From: Elusimicrobiota bacterium
GTDB taxonomy: Bacteria > CG03 > SLGR01
Length of the DNA: 64,000 nt
NCBI GenBank assembly: GCA_003553445.1
Contig: PWEK01000061.1
Coordinates: 1-64,000, forward strand
Reading direction: 5' to 3'
The position numbers and the translations under genes are program-made. The notes under the pieces were generated by a model that had not been told where the DNA came from, searched no databases, and saw nothing but the letters and a program-made list of their open reading frames with translations. Below, piece after piece: positions 40,102 through 50,006 of the stretch (position 1 is the first letter of the stretch; each line of letters begins with the position of its first letter).

Positions 40102-40658
40102 CCCAAGAACCTCAATATCAGAGCTCCGGCGACCGGAAGATAAAAATTATCATTAATCTTAAGCGGTAGAAGCTCTAAAAATGCGCAGACCACCGAACCT
40201 ACCGCAATCCCGTATATGCTTAAACTCAAAATAGACGAAAAGGAAAAAACAGCAAGAACCGTAAAAGTAGCTGCCGCGAAAGCCAGAGCTCCCTCAACTG
40301 TTTTTCCAAAAAGAGTTATATTCCCAAGCCTCTCTCCGGCAATCGCCGCTGAAATGTCTCCCACACTCAGATATATTATTCCCCCCGCCGCCGCATCCGG
40401 CGGAAACAGAAGTATCGCCACAAAAACGCCTGCCAGAAAAGGAGGGCTGCCGGAAAAGTTTTTAACCTCCCGGCGCCTTAAAATAGGTATATTTTTATAA
40501 ACCACCCTATTAATCTTTCTATAACGCAGCCTTGCAATATCTATAAGAGTCAGTAACACTAAAAGAACCCCCGAAATCCATAGCGCGGATTTTTTTGTAA
40601 AAAGAATAAGCCATACAGCGAAAAAAACCCCTGAAAGATGATATAATTTTCTATACAT
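40098..40658 (-). CDS. Integral membrane CTP-dependent kinase-like / CDP-DAG-synthase-fold protein (dolichol/phytol/DAG kinase family)
   Basis: Five to six TMs, N-terminal RKLYHLSG, GDISAAIAGERLG...KTVEGALAF motif typical of SEC59/DGK1/VTE5-like proteins. Confidence 0.65.
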   Translation of the reverse strand: MYRKLYHLSGVFFAVWLILFTKKSALWISGVLLVLLTLIDIARLRYRKINRVVYKNIPILRRREVKNFSGSPPFLAGVFVAILLFPPDAAAGGIIYLSVGDISAAIAGERLGNITLFGKTVEGALAFAAATFTVLAVFSFSSILSLSIYGIAVGSVVCAFLELLPLKINDNFYLPVAGALILRFLG

Positions 40659-40665
40659 AGGTTTG

Positions 40666-40694
40666 ATTTTATCAAAATAAGCTCACCTTGACAA
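40666..40694 (-). promoter_or_regulatory. Promoter of the SPT-like lipid operon
   Basis: Minus TTGTCA (40694-40689), 17-nt spacer, TAAAAT (40671-40666), ATG at 40658. Confidence 0.75.
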
Positions 40695-40716
40695 CATATT
40701 ATTTTAAGTTTACAAT
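40688..40716 (+). promoter_or_regulatory. Promoter of tRNA-Leu
   Basis: TTGACA (40688-40693), 17-nt spacer, TACAAT (40711-40716), tRNA start at 40727. Confidence 0.82.
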
Positions 40717-40726
40717 TACCAAACGT

Positions 40727-40811
<85 letters not shown>

Positions 40812-40830
40812 AACCTATATATCACATATT

Positions 40831-41559
40831 TTAAAAATAAACCTTTCTTAGCTCTAGACCTTTTGCCGGAGCGCAGAAATTGCATCTTTTACCTTTACCG
40901 GACAATAACCGAACCAGATCCTCTTTATTCCTTTTGCCTTTTCCGGCTGATATTAAGAAACCGGTAATAAACCTGACCATATACGTAAGAAAATAACGCG
41001 CGCGAAAATTCAACTTATATAATCCGTTACCGTTATCTGATACATTACATTCCATGATTTCTATAATATGGTTTTTTTTATCTCCTGCGGATGAAAAAAG
41101 ACTAAAATTATGTTCTCCCTTAATCATTCCGGCCATTTCTCGAACAGTATCCCAGTCAATTTCCCCGGGAATATGCCAGACGTACCTGTGCTGCCTGTAA
41201 CTGATATATGAGCTGTTCAACACTCTGTAAACATAAAGTTTTGAATCAATTTCATAACGAGGGTTAAACCCTTCATTGCATTTCTCAACGCTCTTTATAA
41301 TTATACTGCCCGGAAGGGCTGAATTTACAGCCTTTTTTATCCTCTCAAGCGGTATTTCAAAAGGCGGGTCAAAAGACGCAACCTGATCCGAAGCATGAAC
41401 CCCTCTATCGGTTCTGCTGGTGTAATTTAATCTGATATTTTCTCCATATATGTTTCTTAGTGTTTTTCTTATCTCTCCATACACTGTAACCCTGCCGGGC
41501 TGCTGCTGCCACCCGAAATAATCCGTCCCGTCATACTCCACCTTCAGAAGAACAGTCAT
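40831..41559 (-). CDS. truA: tRNA pseudouridine(38-40) synthase
   Basis: VEYDGTDYFGWQQQPG, TSRTDRGVHASDQVASF, YLTYMVRFITG. Confidence 0.95.
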   Translation of the reverse strand: MTVLLKVEYDGTDYFGWQQQPGRVTVYGEIRKTLRNIYGENIRLNYTSRTDRGVHASDQVASFDPPFEIPLERIKKAVNSALPGSIIIKSVEKCNEGFNPRYEIDSKLYVYRVLNSSYISYRQHRYVWHIPGEIDWDTVREMAGMIKGEHNFSLFSSAGDKKNHIIEIMECNVSDNGNGLYKLNFRARYFLTYMVRFITGFLISAGKGKRNKEDLVRLLSGKGKRCNFCAPAKGLELRKVYF

Positions 41560-41560
41560 A

Positions 41561-42301
41561 TTATCCCGAATATAAAAACAGACCCAGAATATATAAAATA
41601 CAGAAAAAAGCAGCTGCCAGTTCCCTCATTCCAATAGCATCAAAAACCGGCCTAGGGGTTAAGCTCTGCATATTTATATCTCTAACCTCAAGGGCATCTT
41701 CAATAGATGACGCTCTTTTCATAACTCTTATCATAAAAACAGTACAGAAAGACTCTATTTTAACTCGCAGCTTAAGCTTTTCCGGCCGGAGTTTCTGGGC
41801 TTTCATTATACTTTCAGCTTCCTCAAGCATTATCGGAAAAAACCTCATAGCAAGCATAAATGTCAAAGCAACCGATGAGGGCGAAACCCCCACGGCCTTA
41901 AGGGGATATAAAAACCAGGCCATGGCTCTTCCTATATCCATTGCGGGAGTTGTTGCAGTCAGAAGAGAAGCCCACCCGACTAAAAGAACAATTCTGAGTG
42001 AAATAGCTGCAGCCAGTTCAGGCTGTGAGGGCGGCAAAACCGCATGCAAAAGGAGTGTTAAAATAACCAGCCAGAGCACCGGAAGCATGGATTTGAGAAA
42101 TATACATATTTTAATACCTGAGAAAAACACCGCTCCGTATAGAAAAACCGATGAAACAAGAAATAAACCCGGCGTAACCGACATAAAAAGAGAAACCGAA
42201 ATTGCGAACAGGATAAGGATTTTCACCCTTGCGTCAAGTCTATGCGCAAAAGATCCCCCCGGGGTGTACCGGCCAAACAGAAAAGTGCCGGAAATTTTCA
42301 T
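41561..42301 (-). CDS. ecfT: Energy-coupling factor transporter T component (EcfT/CbiQ-like)
   Basis: LDARVKIL start, TM core, RFFPIMLEEAESIMKAQKLR and MKRASSIEDALEVRD coupling helices. Confidence 0.85.
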   Translation of the reverse strand: MKISGTFLFGRYTPGGSFAHRLDARVKILILFAISVSLFMSVTPGLFLVSSVFLYGAVFFSGIKICIFLKSMLPVLWLVILTLLLHAVLPPSQPELAAAISLRIVLLVGWASLLTATTPAMDIGRAMAWFLYPLKAVGVSPSSVALTFMLAMRFFPIMLEEAESIMKAQKLRPEKLKLRVKIESFCTVFMIRVMKRASSIEDALEVRDINMQSLTPRPVFDAIGMRELAAAFFCILYILGLFLYSG

Positions 42302-42305
42302 GAAA

Positions 42306-43331
42306 TCAATTCACAGTCTTTTTTTTTAAGATAAATTCAGCTATCTGAACAGCGTTTAATGCAGCGCCTTTTCTAAGGTTATCAGCAACAACCCAGATAT
42401 TCAAACCGTTTTTTACAGAATAATCCTTTCTTATTCTCCCTACAAATACCTCATCTCTGCCCCATGAAGAGTTTGCCAGCGGATAAACCTGTTTTTCCGG
42501 ATTATCCTCAACCTTGACGCCGGGAAATTTTTCAAGAACCTCTCTGGCGCGAGCCGGCGATATTTCTTTCTTAGTTTCTATATTAACCGCTTCGCAGTGC
42601 CCGCCTACTACCGGAACCCTGACGCATGTCATTGTTACAGCCAGATTTTCATCCTTCATTATTTTTCGTGTTTCATTCAGCAATTTCATTTCTTCTGTAG
42701 TATAACCGTTTTCACCAAAAGCATCTGACTGCGGTATTTGCGGCAAACACTCAAATGCTATCTGGTGTGGAAAAATATCCGTTTTACATTTTTTTCCCTG
42801 CTGAAAATCTTTAATCTGCTGCATAAGCTCATCAACCGCTTTTTTTCCTGCGCCGGAAACCGACTGATAGGTTGCCACAACAATTCTCTTTATCCCGGCT
42901 TCATCGTATATCGGCTTTAATGCCATTACCATCTGAATAGTTGAACAGTTCGGATTTGCAATTATCCCGGTGTTTTCTTTTATATCCTCCGGATTAACTT
43001 CCGGTATGACAAGCGGAACATCGATATCCATCCTGAATGCGCTTGAATTATCAATAACTGTGGCCCCCTGCTCCGCGGCCTTGCGCGCATATTTTTTCGA
43101 ACGTTTAGCCCCCGCGGAAAATAATGCTATATCAACATCGCTGAAATCCGCTTCCTCCAGGTTTTCAACCTCCACATAGGAATCCCTCCACTTAAGCTTC
43201 CTGCCTTTTGAACGACTGGAAGCCATATAACGCATATTCTTTACCGGAAAATTCCTTTCCTGCATTATTTTCCGCATCTGCTCCCCCACCGCTCCAGTTG
43301 CTCCAACTATAGCCGTATTTATACCATCCAT
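42306..43331 (-). CDS. asd: Aspartate-semialdehyde dehydrogenase
   Basis: [55 protein letters not shown]. Confidence 0.96.
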   Translation of the reverse strand: MDGINTAIVGATGAVGEQMRKIMQERNFPVKNMRYMASSRSKGRKLKWRDSYVEVENLEEADFSDVDIALFSAGAKRSKKYARKAAEQGATVIDNSSAFRMDIDVPLVIPEVNPEDIKENTGIIANPNCSTIQMVMALKPIYDEAGIKRIVVATYQSVSGAGKKAVDELMQQIKDFQQGKKCKTDIFPHQIAFECLPQIPQSDAFGENGYTTEEMKLLNETRKIMKDENLAVTMTCVRVPVVGGHCEAVNIETKKEISPARAREVLEKFPGVKVEDNPEKQVYPLANSSWGRDEVFVGRIRKDYSVKNGLNIWVVADNLRKGAALNAVQIAEFILKKKTVN

Positions 43332-43332
43332 T

Positions 43333-44448
43333 TTATTTTAAAACCTCCCGAACAACCATATCTCCCACCTGGGTTGTTGTATATCCCATTCTTCCTGCAG
43401 CCAGAGAATCCAGTCTTTCGGCGACCACCCGGCGCAGGGCATTCTCAACAGAGCCTGCGGCATCTTCCTCCCCCAGTTCTTCCAGCATAAGCTGAACGGA
43501 AGATATAGCAGCCAAAGGATTTATTTTACCCTGACCCGTATACTTGGGAGCGGAACCGCCAATCGGCTCAAACATGGATACTCCTTCGGGATTTATATTC
43601 CCGCCCGCGGCAATCCCCATTCCTCCCTGTATCATGGCACCGAGGTCTGTAATGATGTCTCCAAACATATTACCGGTAACGATTACATCATACCACTGGG
43701 GGTTTTTCACCATCCACATGCAGCAGGCATCAACATGATTGTAATCCCGCTTTATATCCGGATAGGTTTTCTCCCCCATCTCATCAAAAGCGCGTTTCCA
43801 CAGGTCATAAATATAGGTAAGAACGTTTGTCTTGCCCACTAGTGTAAGCTGACCTTTTAAACCCTTTTCTTTTTCTTCTTCTGACAGCCCCTTCCAGGGT
43901 CTGCTGGATCTTCGGTTTCTGGCATATTCAAAGGCATACTTCAAAGCCCGGTCCACCCCCCTGCGTGTATATACTGAGCTCTGTACCGCCACCTCATCTG
44001 CCGAACCCCTGTGCGTAAAACCGCCGGTTCCCGTATACAAATCTTCGGTATTTTCCCGTATTACAGTAAAGTCTATCTCCCCGGGTCCTTTATTTTTTAT
44101 TGGAGTCTCTACTCCTTCATATAATTTTACCGGGCGGAGGTTTATATACTGGTCAAGCTCAAACCTGAGTTTTAGCAGAATCCCCTTTTCAAGTATTCCG
44201 GGCGGCACATCCGGATGCCCGATTGCTCCAAGAAAAATCGAATCGGTTTTCCTCAGCTCATCTACTGCAGAATCAGGCAATGGTTCCCCGGTGCGCAAAT
44301 ATCGCTCTCCACCAAAATCATACTCTATGTAATTAATTTTTATACTGAATTTTTCAGCAGCGGCATCTAAAACCTTCCTGCCTTCTTTTACAACTTCGGG
44401 GCCTGTCCCGTCCCCGGGTATTACAGCAATATTGTAAGTTTTAGCCAT
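43333..44448 (-). CDS. leuB: 3-isopropylmalate dehydrogenase family
   Basis: [49 protein letters not shown]. Confidence 0.88.
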   Translation of the reverse strand: MAKTYNIAVIPGDGTGPEVVKEGRKVLDAAAEKFSIKINYIEYDFGGERYLRTGEPLPDSAVDELRKTDSIFLGAIGHPDVPPGILEKGILLKLRFELDQYINLRPVKLYEGVETPIKNKGPGEIDFTVIRENTEDLYTGTGGFTHRGSADEVAVQSSVYTRRGVDRALKYAFEYARNRRSSRPWKGLSEEEKEKGLKGQLTLVGKTNVLTYIYDLWKRAFDEMGEKTYPDIKRDYNHVDACCMWMVKNPQWYDVIVTGNMFGDIITDLGAMIQGGMGIAAGGNINPEGVSMFEPIGGSAPKYTGQGKINPLAAISSVQLMLEELGEEDAAGSVENALRRVVAERLDSLAAGRMGYTTTQVGDMVVREVLK

Positions 44449-44449
44449 C

Positions 44450-44953
44450 TTAATCCCTTTCTATTAAATCTTCTCTGGTTTTCTCAATCAGCCCGCCGGC
44501 GGAAATAATTCGGGTCAGAAAAACGGGGAATTCTGAAAAACGCCTCTCCTCACCTGAGGTTTTATTCCGTATTTTTCCTTTATTCAATTCAATTGAAACC
44601 TCGTCTTCTGTTTTTGCCTTAAAATCCGATATCTCTACTATCGGAAGACCGATATTGACAGCATTTCTAAAGAATATTCTTGCAAAGCTTACAGCAACAA
44701 CCGCACCCACACCGCATCCTTTTATAGAAAGCGGCGCATGCTCCCTGGAAGAACCGCACCCGAAATTTCTGCCCGCAACTATTATATCTCCCTTACTAAC
44801 TCTCTGTGAAAAATTCTCGTCAACACCCTCCATGCAATGTTTGGAGAGTTTTTCAGGATCAGATGTATCAAGAAACCTGGCAGGAATTATCTGATCAGTA
44901 TCTACATTGTCGCCGAATTTGAAAACCTTGCCTTCTATAATTATATTTTTCAT
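44450..44953 (-). CDS. leuD: 3-isopropylmalate dehydratase small subunit
   Basis: FGDNVDTDQIIPARFL, GRNFGCGSSREHAP, FARIFFRNAVNIGLP. Confidence 0.93.
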   Translation of the reverse strand: MKNIIIEGKVFKFGDNVDTDQIIPARFLDTSDPEKLSKHCMEGVDENFSQRVSKGDIIVAGRNFGCGSSREHAPLSIKGCGVGAVVAVSFARIFFRNAVNIGLPIVEISDFKAKTEDEVSIELNKGKIRNKTSGEERRFSEFPVFLTRIISAGGLIEKTREDLIERD

Positions 44954-44981
44954 TTTCCCTCTTAACTATCCCCTTCACTTT

Positions 44982-46244
44982 TTACTTCAATAACTCCGGT
45001 GATACAATATACCCGGCAACCGCGCTTGCGGCAGCTACTTCAGGATTCGAAAGATAAACCTGAGAGTTTTTATGTCCCATTCTTCCCACAAAATTCCTAT
45101 TTGTTGTGGCCAGGGCTTTTTCACCGTCAGCCAGTATCCCCATATGTCCGCCCAGGCATGGACCGCACGTAGGAGGCGATATCACTGCTCCTGCCTGAAT
45201 AAATATTTTAATTAATTCTTTTTCAATCATCTGCTCATACATCCTGGCAGTGGACGGGATAACTATAAAGCGAATACCCGGAGCCGCTTTCTTTCCTTTC
45301 AAGATGCGCGCAGCCCTGACAAAATCTTCTATCCTGCCGTTTGTGCATGAGCCGATAACAACCTGGTCCAGCTTTACCTTTTCAATAGAGTCCACCGGAC
45401 GGGAATTTGCCGGAGACGAAGGAAATGCAACCTGAGGCTTTATGCTGGAGCAATCAATCTCAATAACATCTTCATAATCTTCATCTTTTCCCATATCATA
45501 CTCCCCGGGCAAAGGAGTGTATGGCCTGCTCGCCCTTTTCTCAACATATTCAATAATCTTTCTCGGTGTTTCCATTATGCCGTACTTTGCTCCGCACTCA
45601 ATAACCATATTTGAAATTGTAAAACGCGAATCAACCGAAAGTTCTTCCATGGCATCCCCGCAAAACTCAAGTCCCTTGTACAAAGCACCGTCAGTTCCCA
45701 ATCTGCTGATCAGATATAAAATTATGTCCTTACCGCTTACATATTTAAGAAGCTTGCCTTTTAATACAATTTTCACAGCTTCCGGCACCTTGAACCAGCA
45801 TTTCCCCGTAAGCCATGCAGCTGCAACATCCGTAGACCCAACACCGGTTGCAATCGCCCCTAAAGCCCCGTATGTGACCGTATGGGAATCTGCCCCGATT
45901 ATTATGTCCTGAGGGAGAACAAGCCCCTTTTCAGGAAGAAGAGCATGCTCTATGCCGCAACCCGCATCAAAAAAACGTATCCCCTGCTCTGAAGCGAATT
46001 CTCTTACCTTCTTAACCTGCTCGGCAGAAGCGATATCCTTATTCGGCGTAAAGTGATCCGCAACCACGACCGACTTATCAGGATAACGAACCCGGGATGA
46101 ACCTGATTTTTTAAATGCATCTATAGCCAGCGGTGTAGTAACATCATTTGAAAGAATTACATCTACTTCTGATTCTATAAATTCCCCAGCGCTTAATTTC
46201 TTTAAACCAAGCTTTCTTTTAAAAATATTTCTTGCAAGACTCAT
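44982..46244 (-). CDS. leuC: 3-isopropylmalate dehydratase large subunit
   Basis: GADSHTVTYGALGAIATGVGSTD, GSCTNGRIEDF, CGPCLGGHMGILADGE. Confidence 0.95.
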   Translation of the reverse strand: MSLARNIFKRKLGLKKLSAGEFIESEVDVILSNDVTTPLAIDAFKKSGSSRVRYPDKSVVVADHFTPNKDIASAEQVKKVREFASEQGIRFFDAGCGIEHALLPEKGLVLPQDIIIGADSHTVTYGALGAIATGVGSTDVAAAWLTGKCWFKVPEAVKIVLKGKLLKYVSGKDIILYLISRLGTDGALYKGLEFCGDAMEELSVDSRFTISNMVIECGAKYGIMETPRKIIEYVEKRASRPYTPLPGEYDMGKDEDYEDVIEIDCSSIKPQVAFPSSPANSRPVDSIEKVKLDQVVIGSCTNGRIEDFVRAARILKGKKAAPGIRFIVIPSTARMYEQMIEKELIKIFIQAGAVISPPTCGPCLGGHMGILADGEKALATTNRNFVGRMGHKNSQVYLSNPEVAAASAVAGYIVSPELLK

Positions 46245-46263
46245 AATTAACTATTGCCGGTGC

Positions 46264-47823
46264 TTACAAATTTGCGCGCAGCCGGCCTCCTCCTTTTCCG
46301 CTTTTTAATACCTTCAACCTGTTTATTGCAGATATATATGCAAGCGCCGAGGCTTCAATAATATCCGTGGATGAACCCCTGCCCTGAATTTCCCCTGAAG
46401 CCTCTTTTTCCTTGATTCTGATTGTTACCTCGCCGAGCGAATCACCCCCGCGTGATACCGCTTTGATATTATAGTCGACCAGAACAGGTACTATTCCGGT
46501 CACCTTATTTATTGCATTGTAACATGCGTCAACAGGCCCGTCCCCTACTGCCGCTTCCTGAATCACCCTGGATTTTTTTCCGGATTTATTTATTTTAATC
46601 CTTATTGTCGCGCTTGGAACCGTCTTTGTTCCTGAAAGAGTATGAATATAATCCAGCTCATATATTTTCCTTACGGAACCAATCTGGTCTTCTACCAGCG
46701 TTAAAATCTCGTCATCGTAAACCTGTTTTTTCTTATCTGCCAGTTTCTTAAACCTCTCAAATAGGTCTTCTATATCAATCTTGCCCGCATCCACACCCAT
46801 CCTTTCAAGCCTTTCCTTAATCGCGTGCCTTCCCGAATGTTTTCCCAGGTACAACGCCTCCACCTTACTCCCGACCGATTCAGGGGTCATTATTTCATAG
46901 GTAAGTTTATCCTTAATAACACCGTGCTGATGTATACCTGCCTCGTGCCTGAAAGCATTTGCTCCGACAACGGCTTTATTTCGCTGCACCTGCATTCCGG
47001 AAAGACGGGCAACAAGAGATGAAGTAGGGAATATCTGCCTGGTGTCTATATCCATAGAAATTTCGCCGAATATATCTTTACGAACCTTTAAGGCCATAAT
47101 AACCTCTTCCATGGCGGCATTTCCTGCCCTTTCTCCTATTCCGTTAACAGTACACTCAATTTGAGAGGCGCCGCTGCTTACCGCTTCCAACGAATTTGCC
47201 GAAGCAAGCCCGAGGTCATTGTGACAATGAACACTCAAAACCACATCTTCCGGAAGAGAATTTCTAATTCTTTTTATTAATTCCCCGAATTCGGCAGGCA
47301 GCGCATAACCGACTGTATCAGGAATATTTATCGTCTTTGCTCCAGCATCTGCCGCCGCTCTCACAACCTCAATGAGGTATTCCGGGTCCGTCCTTGTGGC
47401 GTCTTCAGCTGAAAACTCCACGTCTTTGCAGAAGGAGCATGCTTTTTTCACCGCTTTAACAGCATTCTGTATTACCTCTTTTTTAGTCATACCCAGCTTT
47501 GACTTTCTGTGTATTGAACTGGTGGCTATAAAAGTATGGATCTTAGGCTTTCGCGCGGATTTTACGGCATCCCAGCATCTTTTGATGTCCCCCTCAACCG
47601 CCCGGGCCAAACCGCAAACCGAGGATTTCTTAATCTCTGAAGCAACCCTTTTTACTGCTTCGAAATCGCCCTGGGAAGCCACCGGAAACCCGGCTTCGAT
47701 AGTATCTACCCCCATTTTTTCGAGCTGCCGGGCAATTTGAATTTTTTCAGCAATATTCATGCTTGCCCCGGGAGACTGCTCCCCGTCTCTTAATGTCGTA
47801 TCAAATATTTTTATCTTATTCAT
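46264..47823 (-). CDS. leuA: 2-isopropylmalate synthase
   Basis: IFDTTLRDGEQSPGASM, HCHNDLGLASANSLEAVSSGASQIECTVNGIGERAGNAAMEE, C-terminal LeuA dimer domain. Confidence 0.95.
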   Translation of the reverse strand: MNKIKIFDTTLRDGEQSPGASMNIAEKIQIARQLEKMGVDTIEAGFPVASQGDFEAVKRVASEIKKSSVCGLARAVEGDIKRCWDAVKSARKPKIHTFIATSSIHRKSKLGMTKKEVIQNAVKAVKKACSFCKDVEFSAEDATRTDPEYLIEVVRAAADAGAKTINIPDTVGYALPAEFGELIKRIRNSLPEDVVLSVHCHNDLGLASANSLEAVSSGASQIECTVNGIGERAGNAAMEEVIMALKVRKDIFGEISMDIDTRQIFPTSSLVARLSGMQVQRNKAVVGANAFRHEAGIHQHGVIKDKLTYEIMTPESVGSKVEALYLGKHSGRHAIKERLERMGVDAGKIDIEDLFERFKKLADKKKQVYDDEILTLVEDQIGSVRKIYELDYIHTLSGTKTVPSATIRIKINKSGKKSRVIQEAAVGDGPVDACYNAINKVTGIVPVLVDYNIKAVSRGGDSLGEVTIRIKEKEASGEIQGRGSSTDIIEASALAYISAINRLKVLKSGKGGGRLRANL

Positions 47824-47826
47824 TTT

Positions 47827-48489
47827 TCAATCTGTCCTTACCGCCGCTCCAAAAAGATAAACAACCGTAAATAACATAATCGCAAAAACCTCATCCACCA
47901 TATATATTCCAATCAGCCCCACCAATACCCCCGCCACTATTGAGTAATATGATTTTTTTTTCAACAGCGTAATGCTGAATCTGCACTTTACAACCATCAT
48001 AAAAGAAAAAAACAGAACCATAAGCGATATTATGGGAAATATTACTGAAGAACCCGCCCCAAATCTAATCAGCAGCATATATACAGAAAGTATAAAAACC
48101 GCCGCCGGGCCTATCGGTAAGCCGATACTATCAATATCCTTGTTTTCAGAGCAGTTTTTAACCACCCATACTAAAGACGCCATAGCCCACAAAAATAACA
48201 CCGCCGCTCCAATTACCTGATTACTGTAAAGTAATCTTCCCCAAATCAGAACAGAGACCGTTGCGGTATAAAACATCAGTCCGGCGGCCTTAACTATACT
48301 TAAATTTTTTCCGGATGACAATCCGGCAAATGTGTTTTCAAAGAAAAACATAGCAAAAAGAAAGTATACCGCCGGAGCAAGGGCATTGTCAAGAGCCGAA
48401 AGAAAACCGGCAAACCCGCTTAGCAGCGCAATCCCTGAAGCTAAGGAAGCCGCTATTGACTTCCCCGGCGGGGAAGCTACTTCAGCCAT
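47827..48489 (-). CDS. PssA-like polytopic membrane protein lacking the CDP-alcohol phosphotransferase motif
   Basis: Multi-[12 protein letters not shown] and [12 protein letters not shown]...[15 protein letters not shown] resemble the C-terminal half of CDP-DAG:serine phosphatidyltransferase; located between ilvC and leuA; no DGxxAR...G...D...D. Confidence 0.55.
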   Translation of the reverse strand: MAEVASPPGKSIAASLASGIALLSGFAGFLSALDNALAPAVYFLFAMFFFENTFAGLSSGKNLSIVKAAGLMFYTATVSVLIWGRLLYSNQVIGAAVLFLWAMASLVWVVKNCSENKDIDSIGLPIGPAAVFILSVYMLLIRFGAGSSVIFPIISLMVLFFSFMMVVKCRFSITLLKKKSYYSIVAGVLVGLIGIYMVDEVFAIMLFTVVYLFGAAVRTD

Positions 48490-49478
48490 TCCATCATATC
48501 TCTTAATTTCTTACCTGTTTTCTCAATTATATGATTTTCCATCTCCGAACGTTTCTTTTTAAATTTCGGAAGGCCCTTGCGGTTTTCCTCAATCCACTCC
48601 TTAGCAAATGCCCCGGACTGAATTTCAGCAAGTATTTTTTTCATTTCCTTCTTTGTCTCATCGCTTATAACCCGCTCGCCCCTGGAGTACTCTCCGTATT
48701 CAGCCGTATCGGATATGGAATAATTCATATAGGATATACCCTTTGAGTAAACAAGGTCAATTATTAATTTCATTTCATGCAGACACTCAAAATATGCTAT
48801 CTCTGGCTGGTATCCCGCTTCAGTCAGAGTTTCAAACCCCTTCTTCATAAGCTCTACAACGCCACCGCATAAAACAGCCTGTTCACCGAACAAATCCGTC
48901 TCGGTCTCTTCCTTAAAAGTCGTTTCAATAACTCCGGCTTTCGTGCCCCCTATCGCCTTTGCATATGACAGAGCCAGATCCAACCCCTTACCGGATACAT
49001 CCTTCTCTACCGCAACAAGCATTGGAACACCGTTTCCTTCTTCATAAACCTTGCGCACAAGATGACCCGGTCCCTTTGGAGCGACCATAACCACATCAGC
49101 ATTTTCAGTTGGCTTAATCTGCTTAAACCTTATGTTAAACCCGTGAGAAAACCCTATTACGATATTTTCTTTATCTTTTATATGTGGTTTTATTTCCTCA
49201 TAAACCGCCGGCTGAAGAGTATCGGGAACAAGAAGCTGAACCCATCCGACTCCCTGCTTCTTAACAGCATCACTGGCGCTGAGCGGCTCAAAACCGTCTT
49301 TCTGCGCCTGTTTGAAGTTTTCCGAACCCTCAACATCCGCAACTATTACATCTATTCCGGAGTCCCTCAGGTTTTTTGCATGAGCATGCCCCTGGGACCC
49401 GTATCCTACAATAACAACCTTTTTTTCTTTAAGATGCTTTAAATCGGCATCAGATTCATAATACATTTTGGCGCACAT
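48477..49478 (-). CDS. ilvC: Ketol-acid reductoisomerase
   Basis: [48 protein letters not shown]. Confidence 0.97.
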   Translation of the reverse strand: MCAKMYYESDADLKHLKEKKVVIVGYGSQGHAHAKNLRDSGIDVIVADVEGSENFKQAQKDGFEPLSASDAVKKQGVGWVQLLVPDTLQPAVYEEIKPHIKDKENIVIGFSHGFNIRFKQIKPTENADVVMVAPKGPGHLVRKVYEEGNGVPMLVAVEKDVSGKGLDLALSYAKAIGGTKAGVIETTFKEETETDLFGEQAVLCGGVVELMKKGFETLTEAGYQPEIAYFECLHEMKLIIDLVYSKGISYMNYSISDTAEYGEYSRGERVISDETKKEMKKILAEIQSGAFAKEWIEENRKGLPKFKKKRSEMENHIIEKTGKKLRDMMEWLK

Positions 49479-49957
49479 TATTTTCCTCCTCTTTCCAGGG
49501 CTATTATTCCTGTTCTTGCCATCTCTTTAATTCCGTAAGGCATCATCAGCTCTATAAATGCTTCAATCTTACTCTCACTGCCGGTTACTTCAATCATCAC
49601 AGAATCCTGGGCCACATCAACAACCTTAGCCCTAAATATGCCTGCAATCTCCATTATCTCCGGCCTTTCCTTTTTGCTTGCCTTTGCCCTTATAAGCATC
49701 AAATCTCTCTCAACAAATTCCGCACTAAGAAAGTCTTTCACGCTTATGGTATCCGGGAGCTTATTAAGCTGTTTTGTGACCTGCTCCAGAACATCCTCAT
49801 CCCCTCCTACAACAATAGTCATCCTGGATGTATCAGGATCTTCAGTCGGGCCTACCGCAAGAGAATCTATGTTGTATCCCCTTGCGCTGAAAAGACCTGA
49901 AATCCTGGCCAGCACCCCTGATTTATTTTCCACAAGAACTGATATTGTATGTTTCAT
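49478..49957 (-). CDS. ilvN: Acetolactate synthase small subunit
   Basis: ACT domain [34 protein letters not shown]. Confidence 0.96.
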   Translation of the reverse strand: MKHTISVLVENKSGVLARISGLFSARGYNIDSLAVGPTEDPDTSRMTIVVGGDEDVLEQVTKQLNKLPDTISVKDFLSAEFVERDLMLIRAKASKKERPEIMEIAGIFRAKVVDVAQDSVMIEVTGSESKIEAFIELMMPYGIKEMARTGIIALERGGK

Positions 49958-50006
49958 TTTAATCCCTCTTTACATATTCTGTATATCCTCATAATAACCG
50001 ACCCTT

